DNA of 64,000 nt, taken from positions 18,029,730 through 18,093,729 of the forward strand of contig JACBWW010000008.1 of assembly GCA_020086605.1 (NCBI GenBank). The letters are read 5' to 3'. Source of the stretch: Lanius collurio (taxonomy: Eukaryota > Chordata > Aves > Passeriformes > Laniidae). Positions 22,396-36,200 of the stretch are shown piece by piece (position 1 is the first letter of the stretch; every line of letters starts with the position of its first letter). Both the position numbers and the translations under genes were made by a program. The notes under the pieces were generated by a model that saw nothing but the letters and a program-made list of their open reading frames with translations, was not told where the DNA came from and did no database searches.

Positions 22396-25300
22396 ATTGC
22401 TGTTGGTTTTGATTTTTCTTGATGTGTTTTTGCCCCCTGCAGAGAAATCAATTTTCCCTCACCCTCTACTCCACCTTGAGCACAACATCTCTCCTGACCT
22501 ACTGGTTATTAGTGACACATCAGTGACACTTTTGCTTCAGCACTTCCTTGAAGAGGAAATAATGGTATTTATCTTCCTTTCTTGAGAGAGGAGCTGAGTC
22601 TTTGCTTAATATTGCTCTTTTTCCTTACACAAACACAGCTTGTTCCAGCTTGTAAATTAATATTCAGTCATCTGAAATAGCCTTTGGTCTAGTCCTATGC
22701 TGTTAATTGAGAAATAGCTGCTGTTCCTATTTGCTAATATGTAAGGATTATTTAATTGCTCATATTTTGAGGTCTCTTTAACTTCTGATTGATTTGTCAG
22801 GATTGTTATATCAGCTGTTTACACTCAGGACTACAGAGAATGATTGAAGACTAATGTTATTATCTGAAATTAAATTCAGATGTTACTTCACTTCCTATCG
22901 GAGGAAGCTTAGGCAGAATCAGTGTGATCTTGCCTTCATATTCTACTAAATGGAAACAGGAATTAAAATGAAGAAGGTAATATATTAATATACCACATGT
23001 TTGAATTTATTGTGGTGATATGCCATAGCTTTTTTTACCCTCTTTTCTAAGATGTTTTTTATTGTAAGAGCATCTCTTTCTTTCACAGAGACTATGCTAA
23101 CTCAAATAACCTGCTTTATTTCTTGATCACAATTTTTAAACTTTCCTATTGCCTGAGAGCCTAGGATTCTAGCTCTAGATAAACTCATATGTCTTAGATG
23201 TAAACTCCATAGAATCACGGATACAATTTTGTAAGTATATTACTACTTTGGAATTTTGGTGTACTTTATAATAGCTGTTATGCATTAACATCACTATTTT
23301 CATAAATTCATTAGTCTTGAAGAAGAAGTGTGGGGAGAGAAGCTTTTCAGAAAAAGAAAGCCTATAAAATGGGTTTTTCAGCTCTATTTCCAAGTGTTTA
23401 CTGTATGATGTTTTGTAATCAACACCTCTTCCTGTGTTAGATGTCAATTTTGAGGTTTGATTTTTTTTCTCTCCAGAATCTCAGATGTTAGAATAGTTTT
23501 GCATCCATGACATCTTCTCTTTCTATATAAATAACATTTTAGAAGTGAATGTTGCATTCTACTGACTAAAAGGAATTGACTAATTTACTAAATATAATGA
23601 TGTAAAATTATGTGATATAAGTTACTTTTCATGAGTTCTTGTTTGTATGCTTAACTCACCTTAATATTGCTAAGATAATTAAATAACAAAGAGGAGAAGA
23701 TTAAGTGCATATTTAAAAGGAAGGAAACTGTATGAAATCCTTTTTAAAAGTAATTGAAAGAGGCAGGAAACAGTGTTGGTTCCAGATAGTAATTTTCAAT
23801 TTCATTGCTTTTTTTTTGAATGTTTGGTATTTAAAGCTGAAAAAATATCTTGATTGTCATGACAAAGGGAGAATAATAGCAGAACAGTTTCAAATACATC
23901 ATTTTTCAGAAGGATAATTGAGAATGACCCAAATAGCCAATAGTAAATAAGTCTGATGGTAAAGCTGGGCAAAACAAGAAAAACTGATTTAGAAATCTAG
24001 TGAGAAAACCTAAAGCACAGTAGTAGAGCTAAAGTCTATTGAATGTATTGTTTTAATTCTTTATAGAGAAGCATGACAAACTTGCTTTCCTTAGTGATGG
24101 AGCTTACATCATTTATTTTATAATGTTTGTCAGGTTTTACTGAAAATTTAATGAAGGTGGGTTATTTATATAAAAGATTTAGGTAAACTAACAACAGACT
24201 TAGCTCTTATTTGTTTTTTTGGATTCCTTGGAAGTACTGATGGAGCCCAGGATATGGCCAAATATTGTGGATACAATAGGCTCATTATAGCATTTCAGTG
24301 AGTAACATCTGATAAAAGTATTCCTGGGTAATGTCAGTAAATGTTTAGGTGATTAAGAACGACCTAAATATACAGACAAAGGATAAGGGATCTCATGGAG
24401 AGATGCTTTATGGGGTTTTGCATCAAATCAATAGATTTTTCCTATCTGTTGGTTCTCTTTGAGGATGTGAAAATAAAACTCTGTTAGCATCATTAGCTAA
24501 TCTTATCGGTGTTTTCAGACTGTTCAGTAATAACAGTAATAACAGAGGCATTAATATGCAGTGTAGGTTGAAAATAAATTCAAACATGCTCACTTTGAAC
24601 TCAAATGTGACAAAAAGATACGTAAGTCATGTAGGAAAGGGAAAAAAATAGAAGGAAAGACTGTGTTCTGGAAAATCACAAGTCTGTAAAAAGCTTCTTT
24701 ATAGTGAATAAGGCTTCCTGACATAATGCTGAGGCAAAGGGGCTAATGTGGTTTTTGATAGTCTAAACTGGAGATTGTTACATAAAATCAGATGACTCAT
24801 CTCATGTGACCTCTACGCTTAGTACTGACTGACATTAGAGAATTGCATTTTTTGCAGCTTTTATAAAACTGTAGATTATGTGAGGTATTTGGAATTATTT
24901 CCTTCAACTGAGAATTTTCATTACATCAGTCTTTCCCATTTGTCAGAAAAAAGAACAGAATCACAGAACATTTTTTTAACTCTGTCAAGCTTGTTCAGTT
25001 TGGTTGATTACCTTGTGGGGTACATTAAAATGAAGAAGTATTTGATAAGCAGCAGATTTGAGTTGGGGAGGGAGTGTAATACTCTTTGGATAGAAGAAGG
25101 AGCTGGATGTGTTTTGTGATTTCTTTTATGTTGAGGCTACTGAATGATGGAAAATGGTGAATTTTAATTCTTCCTGGTGTCTTCAGAAGACCTTTTTGGA
25201 AGATATTACTGAAACTCAAGCCATGAGCTCAAGGCAAGTAAATAAGTATAATGACTCATCATGTGTAGAAAACTGGACAAAATCTCACAGCTCCTCAGTC

Positions 25301-28006
25301 TGCATGCTATGGATTTTCACATGTGAGTCACACATCTGTTTAAGTTTATTAACTTCAGTCAGTGCCTTGATATTTAGGGGGGCATGGGAAACAGTTGATT
25401 TTTCATTCCTCTCTTGATTCTTTTGGCAACTAAAGGAAACAACATTAGTTATTTTTGTTCTTCGGTCAAACTCCAGTGTTTATGGCAAACAGGGGTCACA
25501 TTTTGTGTTATTATGGCACAACTGCTTTTGGGGAAAATGGAGATCATCTGTGCTCTGCCTAGTAGTCTGGACAAGGAGGGTAAGGTATGTCTCTGGTATG
25601 CTGCAGCTTCTTTGCCTGGGGTTGAGGCAGAGTGTAAGATACATAGAAGCGTGATCCGATGGCTGGTATGAATTATAGTTACACAGATGCTAATTTAAGG
25701 CTGTCTGCTGCTACTTCTATCCTTTAATTTTTTACACTTCATAATAGTGATCTGAAGCCACTTCAAGATTCTCTGAAAATTTAGTGGTGACTGGGAGAGA
25801 AGTTCCTGGCAATCATTCGTGAGCTTTCCTGCTGAATAGAGGAAGAACTGACCTTGATGCTTCTAGGTAGACTCCAAAGGTGAATAAAAGGCACGATGTA
25901 ATGTATTTATGTTTCTGCAGGCCTTTTTTTTTTTTTTCCCTTTTTTTTCCCTTATTCATGTGAGGATCTGAGCACTTATTCATGAGAGGATCTGGTCTTG
26001 TGAATGAGTAAGACTTGTTGCGTGATTTCAAAGGATATTTGCAGTGATAACTTTTAAACTTAATTTCATAAAAAGCAGTAGTTCTGAGTCCTTAAGCTAA
26101 TTTTATATTCAAATACTGGCAAGTGAATAAGTAGTGAGATCAGTAATTTCTTGTTTATTATAATGACTTGAGGCATATTCACTTTCTTCCTGTGAGAGAC
26201 TGTGAAGAATAATGTCCTTTTTATGTTGAGATCTATGAAAAATATTTTGAGATTCTAAAAAATTTCCTGCTTTTTCTCATGCTTGATACATTTTTAATAT
26301 TTGTGTGCCACTCCAGATGCTTGATAATTTATGACCCAGCAGAGGTCAGCCTTGTGGCATTTTTCAAAGGATATGTTCAAAGAAAAGAAGTAGAGCCAAA
26401 GTTCCTCTTATAATAAGTCTTTGGAATTTGGTTTTATAAAATACATTCCTTCAAATTAGAGTTAATGTGATATTCCTGTGTTGTAGCTAGATGTATGACT
26501 TAAATATCTCAGTGAAACTACTATTCATGTAATAAGAATGCTAATAGTTTTGTAAAATTCTTACAAATAGTTTCAAATGTTAGCCTTTTTGGTATCCTGA
26601 AATACTTATGAACACAGCATTTTTTATTTTGTGATGCTTAAATAAATGAAAGTTAAGGAGATGAAGGAAATCAATGTTCATACCCTACACCAGCTCAAAA
26701 GCACCAATGATTTTTTTGCATTGTAAAGTGCTATTTAGTGATCAGTGGTGGTTTCTTTGATACTAATGGGGGTCTCATTTTATATAAAGTTGATGACTCA
26801 GATCATAATCCTCCTCAAGAACAGTGTCTGTCCTGTCTTAAATTGGATTACAATCTGGTTTGTAAATTTGGTTTCAATTGACAATCTCAGGAGTGCCTGA
26901 TTTAATTGCTCTTTAATTGCTCTGCTTGAGCATAATCTCTGTACCTTGAACTAAGACCAAAGTAGTTTTATCCAGGTAGACAGTAGAACCAAATATGCAA
27001 TAATTGTCAAGGCTGCAGCTGAGTCTTCCGCAATAGGAGATGATTAAATGACTGGAGCGTGACATTGGGAACTGTGAAAACATGTTGCTACCTTTTGTTT
27101 AGCCAGTTTGCTTTCTGAGCTGCTCAAAGATGTTTTACTCCTTTATTGTTACTACAATTTTTGTGTACTCTGGAGCTAGTTTTCAGACATTAAAAACATC
27201 ATGATGTGAACAATATTCTGAGGCTTTGGAGCAGCTGATAAAAACACATCCTGTGTCTGTTGCAGCAGCTAGAATGTATGTTAAAATCAGTCTCAGGAAT
27301 AAACACTCTGCTTTTTAATGCTTGCTTTTCTTTAAAAACCTCTTCTCTGTTTCTTTTTTGTTTAATTTTTTTTTTTTTAATTTGCCATCAGGGAGTCAAG
27401 GTCAACTTGGAGCAAGAGCAGCTACTATGTTTATCTTCTGCAAAAGCTGGTTACAAACCACCCAAACCCCACCCAAAATCAGAATATTATATTGCAAAGA
27501 ACTTCTCCAGTTAGAGAGAGAAAACAAGAATTTTCAAATAAAAGACTTTATTAATCTTCTGTGACCAGAACACTGGAATTCTTTTTGAATATGCTATTTG
27601 CTGAAGATTAGAAAAACTAAAGTATTAAAATAAAGAATCCTATTTAATGTCAATCACCAACAGTTCTGTTGTTCTTGTGCCTGTCCACTCTATTGAAATG
27701 AAAATAGTGTTGAATGCTTTGAGCAGCCTGTGCACTTAACAGTATGTGCTTATGCAATTAAGCCCTACCCTAATGGGTATGCAAAAGAAAAGATAATGTG
27801 AAATAGTGTCACATGAATAGCTATCATTTTGTCTGCTTCCTAGCTCTTGGCTCTGGTAGCTTAATATGTTGTGTTTTGTCCATAGCACAGTGGTTGTTGG
27901 CCAGTACTTTGTTGTGGATTGACACAACTAAGCGTCCAGCATCTAAAATATCAATTATTTTATAAGGAAAACAAAATAAGAAAAACATTGAGGAAAACTA
28001 GATACC
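22396..28006. other. Gene-poor AT-rich region
   Basis: 5.6 kb with no recognisable exon or mobile element. Several open frames of 60-90 codons on both strands occur by chance in AT-rich sequence. A T tract lies at 25925-25950. Confidence 0.55.
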
Positions 28007-28109
28007 TGCGAGGCAAAAAACAGGTTCACACTTAAACAGTTGCAGTACCAAGAGAAAAAAAGTTTATTACTAACAGAATTAAATGTTAAAAGATATAACA
28101 AGAAATTAA

Positions 28110-28128
28110 AACACACACACACACACTC
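28110..28128. repeat. (AC)n microsatellite
   Basis: A run of about nine AC units at the start of a short C-rich stretch, inside the LTR-like block. Confidence 0.9.
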
Positions 28129-28930
28129 CCCCCTGCTCCCTTCTTCACAGTGCTTTACTCTTCCTTTTTAACTAGCACAGAAGATAACACAATATAGGAT
28201 TCTAGTCAGGGTTACAGTTCTTGAAAAAAAAGTCTCCTTTTTATGCTTAAGGAAGAAAGGGTTTCTTCTTCTTGCTCCACATGGTTTCTCAAGCTGCTCC
28301 CAACAACAGACCCACCCAGAAAGAAATAATCTACTGTGGTGTAATACATCTCTTCTATGAAAAAAAAAATCAGGTTTTTTTTTTTTCACACTGCCACACC
28401 TGAGCCATCACGTGGGGTTATCAATCTTTTTAAGGATGGATCATTTTGGCATGAACACAATGGCTTTTTCTGCTACAAATCCTTAAAAGCCTCTCACTGT
28501 TTCTCTATATCCTGGCATAGGCAATTCTTCACAATCTTCACGGGCTACACGGAAGTCTTCCATCCCCCCATGCACTCCAAATGGATTAAAGAGACAAACA
28601 GTTTGAGATATTACAGTTTCTTACCACCGCATGCAAGAAGGATTTTTAAGCTCCGCGCGAGGAACGCGGCACCGCCCCTTTTCTCCACGGCCATTTCAGC
28701 TCCGTCTCACATGGCTCAGTCTCTCTGACTCCAAAACCTCTATGGTGAAGAATGGTCTTATGCAGGCTTTATGGTGAAGAAAGCCTTGCTCTTTTTGTGC
28801 TGCTGGCTGCAGAAAGGAGGCTCCTGCCAACTCCCGCCGGCTCCATGTGGAGAGCGGGGGTAGGGGGGGAAGGGGGAGGTGAAAGAACCCGCTGGTCCCA
28901 AGAAGCTGCTCTGGAAAGATCCCAGCTGCG

Positions 28931-29036
28931 CAGCAGTCCATGGCTGGGTCCAGCTGTCTGGCAGTCCATGGCTGGGTCCAGCTGTCTGGCAGTCCATGGC
29001 TGGGTTTAGCAGTCCATGGCTGGGTTTAGCTGCCTG
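28931..29036. repeat. Tandem repeat, four copies around cagtccatggctgggt
   Basis: The unit gcagtccatggctgggtccagctgtctg (28 nt, written here only in part as cagtccatggctgggt) recurs at 28934, 28961, 28989 and 29009. The last two copies carry ttt for cc and lack the ctgtctg part. It lies inside the reverse-oriented LTR. Confidence 0.9.
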
Positions 29037-29311
29037 GGCTCTGGGATGGTTCCCTCCCCAGCGGCCCAAGGTCCGTGCTGCGGCATCAGGAAGAGGAGAA
29101 GGGGGCCGGGGCTTTGGCCCGGCCCGATCCAGCCCAGCCCGGCAGGGCCTCGGCCCTGCGGGGTCCGGAGGCTCCAAGGCCTCCCCCACCTCCCTCAGGC
29201 GGGCTGGAACAAGAGGAACTCCCGCCTTTCTGTGCAGCTTAAATGAGCAAATTTTTGAGAAGCGCCATTGGTCTAAAAATCTGTCTATCAACTCAGATTC
29301 AACCCACTACA

Positions 29312-29939
29312 ACTTTCATTGCCATATAGAACCCTCAGGTTTGTGCAAAAGTCTCCAATTTAATAAACCTTCCTTTAGCAAAAAGAAATAAACGCAGGTA
29401 CAGGAGCAGGTGCTCTTCATTGACTTATCTTGGGTCCAGATGAACTAAAATTAACACAGCTGAATTTAGACTGTCTAAGCAGAAAAACACTGAGACATTT
29501 GCACAGCGCTGCCCTCCACAACTTTGCAGAACACAATGCAGAAATGCCTGGTATGTTTTTGGGCAAGAGACCTGCTTCTCAAGGTGTCACACAGGTGTGT
29601 AAGCCTCAGCTAGCAACCTCATCAATCTGCATCCGGAAAGGATGCACAAACTTACTTCATCCATACACTAACTTCAAACAAGTAATGTGTGTGAATGGAA
29701 TCTATTCTTAGGTTCTTTTGGGATGCTGTCAACCAACCAAGTCCTAAATCTTCAAAAGACCTAAATGCTTTTACCCAGTATGTGTTTCCTGAATTTCTAC
29801 ACATAGAATTAAACAGTAAAAACATCAGCCCATTATAGTTCTTAGCAACAGAGCATGGTAGATTGTGAGGCAGATAAACAAAATGGCTATTTTTCTGGCA
29901 AAATCGTTTCTCTTTTCCCACTTTGTTGCAAGGAGAGGG
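29312..29939. other. Spacer between LTRs
   Basis: About 630 bp of mixed composition. It has no recognised gene and could be flanking genomic DNA or ERV-derived. Confidence 0.4.
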
Positions 29940-30250
29940 TGTGCTTGGTTGACCTTGCCTGGTTGCAAGGGGCCCATCAAAGCTGCTCTCACTGTCTTCT
30001 CTACTGGGTACGGCAGAACAACAAAAAGCTTGTGGATCAAGACTAGGCCAGGGGCAGATAACTCACAAATTAGTGGGCTCCTCTCTCCCTAGGGCCACAA
30101 GTCCTGCTAGGAGCCTGCTCCATTGTGGGGTTTCATGTCCTCCTTTAGGCATCCACCTGCTGTGGAGCTGCAGGGACATATTGGGTGGTGTTTTTTCTGT
30201 AGCCAGCTAATTTGTGATGATGTCCAGCTGCTTACCATGACAGTGTTCAC
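29940..30250 (+). mobile_element. ERVL-type LTR fragment with internal deletion
   Basis: The opening TGTGCTTGGTTGACCTTGCC and the following gggcccatcaaagctgctct match the start of the complete LTR at 40085 (gttgatcctggttgg...gtgcccatcaaagcctctct). The sequence then jumps to a part equivalent to about 40630-40740 of that LTR (ccacaagtcctgctaggagcc..., then the gctgtggagctgcaggg-type segment). A piece of a few hundred bases is therefore missing. The right border is unclear. Confidence 0.65.
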
Positions 30251-32789
30251 TTTCTTACAGTTAGGAAAGAAAAAGGAGGGAGTCAATCTTTGAGCTAGGT
30301 GTCCTGTTTTATTGCCTGATTTCCCAAACAATTCTGCATACTTGCTTGATATCGTGTTTGATTACACTCAGAATATTTGCAAAATACTAACTGATATAAA
30401 ATAACTAATGATTTATTCTAGGCTATCTGTATGCTTATTTTACAGGTATATAGGAGCATAAATAAAAATTTTGGCAGGTTTTAGCTCCTTTCATGTCGGG
30501 AAATTGAAGCAAAGAAAAAAAGTCTTTGAGTGTATTTCAATGTCAAATGTGTAAGGAAAGACAAAAATGGATTTGGTTTATAACATCAGAAGAAGTTTTC
30601 TTTCTATAAAGCTTTATTTAATCAAATTCAAATTTATTCCAATTTTGTTTTGAAAAACACTTTCGAAAGATTATCATTACCTGGCTTCCATTAAGAAAAT
30701 ATCTTTGTTTAGACACTTGATTCTATGCTGGCATAAAATATTCTTGGATATAACATCAGTTTTGTAATATTGGTGTAAAATACTATTTTTTTTCCCCTTG
30801 CTATGTTTAAATTCAGTTGGAAGTCAAGCTTGCACTGTCAGGGCAAATTCACTACCAAGTATTACAATCGTTTTTTGTACTTTTACCTGACTTCTTTGTT
30901 AATTTTTTTCAGATTCTTGTTAATGGGAAAACTATTATCTAAAACCATTAAAATGAAATGTATGAGTTGGAATTTTTGAGAAAGCTTGGCAGGCTAATTA
31001 TTCTTATTGAAGTTGGGAATTACAATGTGCAAGTATGGGACTGTCTCCTTGTCATGAGTATATGACATATGTGTTTAGGAGACAGGAAATTTCAGAGGAT
31101 ATCTGACCAGAAATTTTTGATGCACGCTGTAATGTAAAATATAAATTTGCAAATTATTGTCTTGGATATAATTTAGATGAGCTTACTTTTATATTTAACT
31201 TGCAAAAAGCTTATTAAAAATTACATGTAAACGCACATTTAATAAGAGGAAGTGGTAATTGTACATGACTTGTGAGATAAATAAAGATTCTTCCATCTCT
31301 GAAAGAGTGTTATGATGAGTTGCAAACTTAGAAATTTACCTAGGCAAAATGAAAGGCCTGAAAATAAATTTTGTATTCTGAAATTCTCCCTCATTCTCAG
31401 TATTTATCTATTCAAGAAATGCTGTGACATATGTGCAGAAAAAGATTTTGGTCCAGTTAGGGAAAAATCAACCTGACACAGAAATGATAAGAGGGGTACC
31501 CAGCCATTAAATAACTGAAGGAAGTTATAAAAAACCACCAAAACCTAAACAAACATTGGACAAATATTTATATAAAAATTCAAGCTCTTTAAGTAGAAGA
31601 TATGGAAGCAGGAGAGACATTGGTCTCAAAAGTTTTGATGGCTTTCTAACATGCAGCAGAAAATTATTTTTTTCCTTTGCTTATTTTTTCTGACAAACTG
31701 AAGGTCAAAGCAGAGACAAGGGTAATTAACCTGAAGGGACAGTAGCATAGTAAGAATTTAAATATTTTTGCCCTGTGTGGACATGAGTCAATTAGAAAAT
31801 GAAAATTATATAAATAATGGTTCAAAGCATACAGACAATTTAAATTTTTCCCTGAAGCCTTGTCTCTTTATTGACATGTAAGAGCAGCCAAAAGTGGTGT
31901 GATGCTTCTTGAAGGGCCTCCAGTGTTCACAGAGGAGGGACAGGTTTGTGATATCATTGGTTACTATACACTGAGAGCATATGGATTTCTCTGTTTTGCA
32001 TTATCTCTGTTGTGTTACTTGACGAATTTCACCAGTCTTTGTTTTTATTTTTGGTTTGAAATTAAAGAAGGCTATTGTCTGCTGCTGTCCAGCCTGGACA
32101 AAGGAATTACCCTAATGCTTGTGTGTGAGGTGTCTTGAAAATGGTGCTGCAGAATGCCATGGGTATCTCAGGGTGCAGTGGCCAACACCTTAAGACTGGT
32201 AGGTTGTCTCAGCAGCGAGACAAAAGTGGGTTTAACCAGCACTACTGATACCAATCTAAATGCCTGCACAGAGTAGAAGCATTCTTGAGACTAGTGTTGA
32301 ACAAAGGAGGCTGAATGCTATCCACATGTTCCAGATTGAGGACAATAACACAAACTGTGAATCATCCCTTTTTACTTTATACTTTAGGAATAGCTTTGGA
32401 TGATTTTTTTGGAGCATATATTCTCCAAGATGTATACCTTTGGTCGGAAAGATTTTTCAACATATCTAACTGTCTTCACTTGGGGAACAAAGTCACTGTA
32501 ACCACAAAACTTCTGCCAAACAACTTCTGTCACTGCAAGTTTAAGGAATTGGAAATTGCCTAACCATAGTATTGCAGAGTTTAATTGCATAACATTCACA
32601 TTTTTAATGATGCTAATATATTGAATAATTAGACATGTTCTGTTATCAGAATAAGGACCAGACTCTGTGTACGACCTCTATAATTCCAGCTCCTAACTTG
32701 TTTCTCATTAATCAAGCTCTCCAAGTATGATTCTGTGATTGCATTTGATTGCCTACAAGAGTAGAAAGACCCTGTGAGTGTTAGCTTGA
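30251..32789. other. Gene-poor AT-rich region
   Basis: About 2.5 kb. No exon with paired splice signals and known homology, and no repeat family, was recognised. Confidence 0.55.
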
Positions 32790-33235
32790 AACACTACACA
32801 AGGCTGTAGGTGAACAGAGCTGGAGAAGGTTCTAGAGAGTGAGTCCTGTGAGGAGCAGCTGAGGGAGCTGGGGTGTTAGCCTGGAGCAAAGGAAACCCAG
32901 GGGAGATGTTATCACTCTCTACAGCTGCCTGAAAGGAGGTTGTGGCCAGGTGAAAGGTCAGCCTCTTTTCCCAGGTAACAAGGGCCAGAATAAGAGGGTA
33001 CAGCCTCAAGCTGTGCCAGATGTTTAGACTGGACATAAGGAAGAACATCTTCCTTGGAAGGGTTGTCAAGGATTGGAATAGGCTGCCCATGGAGGTGATG
33101 GAATCACCATCCCTAAAGTGTTCAAGAAATGACTGGACATGACACTGAGTGCTCTGTTCTAGTTTACAATGTAGTGTTTGGTCAAAGGTTGCACTCAATG
33201 ATTTTGGAGATCTTTTCCATCATTAATAATTCAGT
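32790..33235 (+). mobile_element. CR1 LINE 3' fragment
   Basis: Typical CR1 3' region on the + strand: gtgagtcctgtgaggagcag, then a block around aggaagaacatcttccttgg and ggctgcccatggaggtgatg, ending at about 33235. 5' truncated with no intact frame. Confidence 0.85.
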
Positions 33236-36200
33236 TGTTATGCAAGTTTGGACGAATAAGTGAAATTGTTGAGGGGAATGCAAAGAGGGGATGGGGTTAA
33301 AACTGGTACACGTTGAAAGGTAGATATTGTTTGGACCAAATCAGTGGAGTCATATTACATGGAAGGAACTGAGCCTTTTCTAGATGTCCAGATGTCTGTT
33401 ATAGTTATGTGGGAATTCTGTGTCACTGTTAGTATTTAGTATGGCTTCATTCAGCTTTATACATGAACATATGAACAACAGAAATTAAAATAATACACAA
33501 GAGGGTAATCAGAAAGATTCAGTAGTGAGACTAGCTGAGTTTGATATTCTCTTAATGAATATTAAACTAAGAGAAAACCTGCAAAGCAGAGATGTATACC
33601 TGTTGGTAGCTAGGGATTTATTAGGGAAGAAGAAAGCCCATTGTCTCGTCTTTTCATAGATCCCATTGAAGGCCAGCAGTTGGCTTGGTTGATTTCTACT
33701 GGGAATATGTTTCTGTCTTTGCCAAAATGAAATATAAAACTATGGGAGGGAAGAGGTGTCCAACAGTTCTTTGTGAAGAACTGCTGAAAGCTAACATGTG
33801 TTTAGGGGCATCTTTCATGCAACTTTTTAAAGGATTGTTAATTTGCAATAAACAATAATAGAACCATGTGGTGTTCTGTTACCAGAAAAACCCTTGCAAG
33901 CTTACTGGAAAATAAAAAAACTAAAGAGCATAGCTGAAGCTATGAATGATTCTGTGTTTCCTGTTAGGATAGAGGCATATATCCACCTTACCAGTATCAC
34001 ATGCATTTGTCTATCTAAAGACCATGAGGAAGTTGAAATAATATGCCATCAAGAGTGTTTATTAGTCTTGTAAGTATTTGCCTTTCTATATGTTGCAGAA
34101 AATGTTTTCTGTAAGGAAGCTTGCTTTGCAATACTGTGCTGTAACTTAAATTGTGTTTAACTGCTGTGGGTTTCAAGGAGATTGATGGGTAGTCTGCATG
34201 TACAATGCCTGCACGAGCAGAGATACCTTTCTATTTTGGATCCCATTTCAGGACTCTTCATAGTAGTAGGACTGTTATTTCCTCAGAATGCCTTAAAAAC
34301 TTAGCAGGTACAAATTGTTATCTTGTTTTTGTGAAATCTTTTTTGGGAGATACAAACTGGTGGGTTAAATTAGGAACTTTTTCCCCACCTATTTTTCATA
34401 GTTGTCTATTGGTGTCTGTGGGGAACATTATGCTGTTACTCTATAGCTGCCTCAAAAATGTATGGAGAACAGATATGGTAACTTGTAGGTAATTGTGGCA
34501 TGTTTCATGTTCCTGGAGCCTTGATCAGGGCATTATCTTCTTTGTTCAAAAGGTTTAAGGATTTTGACACTCATAATTGTAACTGCTGGTTACAATTCAT
34601 GTAAAAAAACAAAAATCGGGGCCAGGTTCTAATTGCCATTGTTTTGCAGGGAATTTATGAAAATGATGTTTTATGAGAGGTAAGAGTTCAAACTATATGA
34701 TGATAACAGCAATTTTTGTTTCATTTTTTATGAAAGAAGTATGACTAGGATGAGTAACAACTTACACAGGATTTGTTCATATGTTTTAGTTCTTGAAAGT
34801 GTACTGTATTATTACTAAAGCTCATGCAATCTGTTTTGGATTTTGGATTTTCTTTTCCTTTTTATGCACCCCATTCCACCTTTTCTTTCTCTCTCAGACC
34901 TCGGTGATGCTTCTTTCAATGAAACTACTTCATTGCCTGCACTTTGGGAGGATCTGAGAAAACTTCTAGTATTTAGTGCAATTCTAGTCTTTTCAATGCT
35001 GCCGAAATGCTTTATGTTTGAATTTTCTTCTGTTTCATCTTCTTTTTCCAGTGGAGTTTTGAAGATACTGTGCCTCTTCTAGAAGGTCACTGTATCTTTG
35101 GTGTCCTGGCAATGGCACTATGGTGCTGGGAGAACAATAATTTTGCTGCAGGCTGTCCTGACTTTGCAGGGAGTTCTTCTAGGGAAGCATTGCCCTAAAT
35201 GGTAAAGAAGAAAAAATTTTTTTTTAATCTTACACACACACACACACACACTCTGCTAGTGGTGCTTGAAATGCCTTGCATTAATCATCCTTTGGGTTTT
35301 TACTGAGACATGGGTTTTCCCTTGCTTGGAGCAGTTGCTTGTGAACCTGACTGAACTGGCAATTGCCTTTGCAGGGCTGCCAGCCCTCCACTATGTGCCA
35401 AGCTTGTGCCACGCCTTTGAAAAGCACAAGAACATATTTGCAAGTTCTGTTTCCAAATGCATTTCTTTCAGTTAATGGGTAAGCTTTTATCCAGAGCCTC
35501 ACACCAGTGAGATTCATACTTCTTCCAGGCTGATGTCCAAACATCGAAACTTACCTTGGTTATAGCTGTTCAGCATCAACCCCAGTGTGTTACATCTCTC
35601 TCCTTGCAACAATTCTGTTGTTCCCCTGCCACCCCATGGATTCTTTGCTTCCCCCATCTTAAAAACCCAAACTGACTGCTTCTCTTACTACAGCCTCTTT
35701 AATTATTTCACTCTTCCTCTTTCTTGTGAACACTTCTGTTTTTAGTGACTGTTTCTTTATAACTGTTTCCTAATTGTTACCTTGGTTAACTTCTTTCTTG
35801 GCAAGCAAATTTAGGAATCCTAACAAACTGTCCTGGGTAAGGGCTGTCATGTTTACACAGTTACAAATTCTTTGACTTCAATCTGGATAGCTTGTCCAAA
35901 AGATTTAAGTGTATGTTCTTTGAGTTGAAGTTTCAAAAAAAAGGCTTGTCTCCTGTATTATATAAAAGTTGAGAATATTCATCTAATATGCGTAAAGGTC
36001 ACTATTTCCTTCTGGATGTGTCCTTTGAATTTATTGTATAGTTTGTAATGATGTTCCTAACAAAAGGTCTGATTCATATTCAGAGTATTTAAAGAGACAA
36101 CTGCATCATTATGGAGAGAAATTTTAGTAACAGGATCTTATTATCTAAGAGATGAAGATAGAAAATGAAATTGATTAGAAATTCAACCCAGACAAATCTG

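Larger units (their letters stand above)
28007..29311 (-). mobile_element. Probable solo LTR, reverse orientation (about 1.3 kb)
   Basis: Read on the minus strand it starts TGTAGTGGGTTGAATCTG (29311 downward), like many bird ERV LTRs, passes through a GC-rich domain (29050-29200) and tandem repeats, and near its end has AATAAA (plus-strand tttatt about 28062-28067) followed after about 55 nt by a CA end (plus tgcgagg at 28007). I found no target-site duplication, so the left border is tentative. Open frames here are by-products of composition. Confidence 0.55.

Noticed and set aside
28758..29391. Long frames of 170-177 codons on both strands
   Set aside because: Overlapping frames open because of GC-rich tandem repeats within an LTR-like block.
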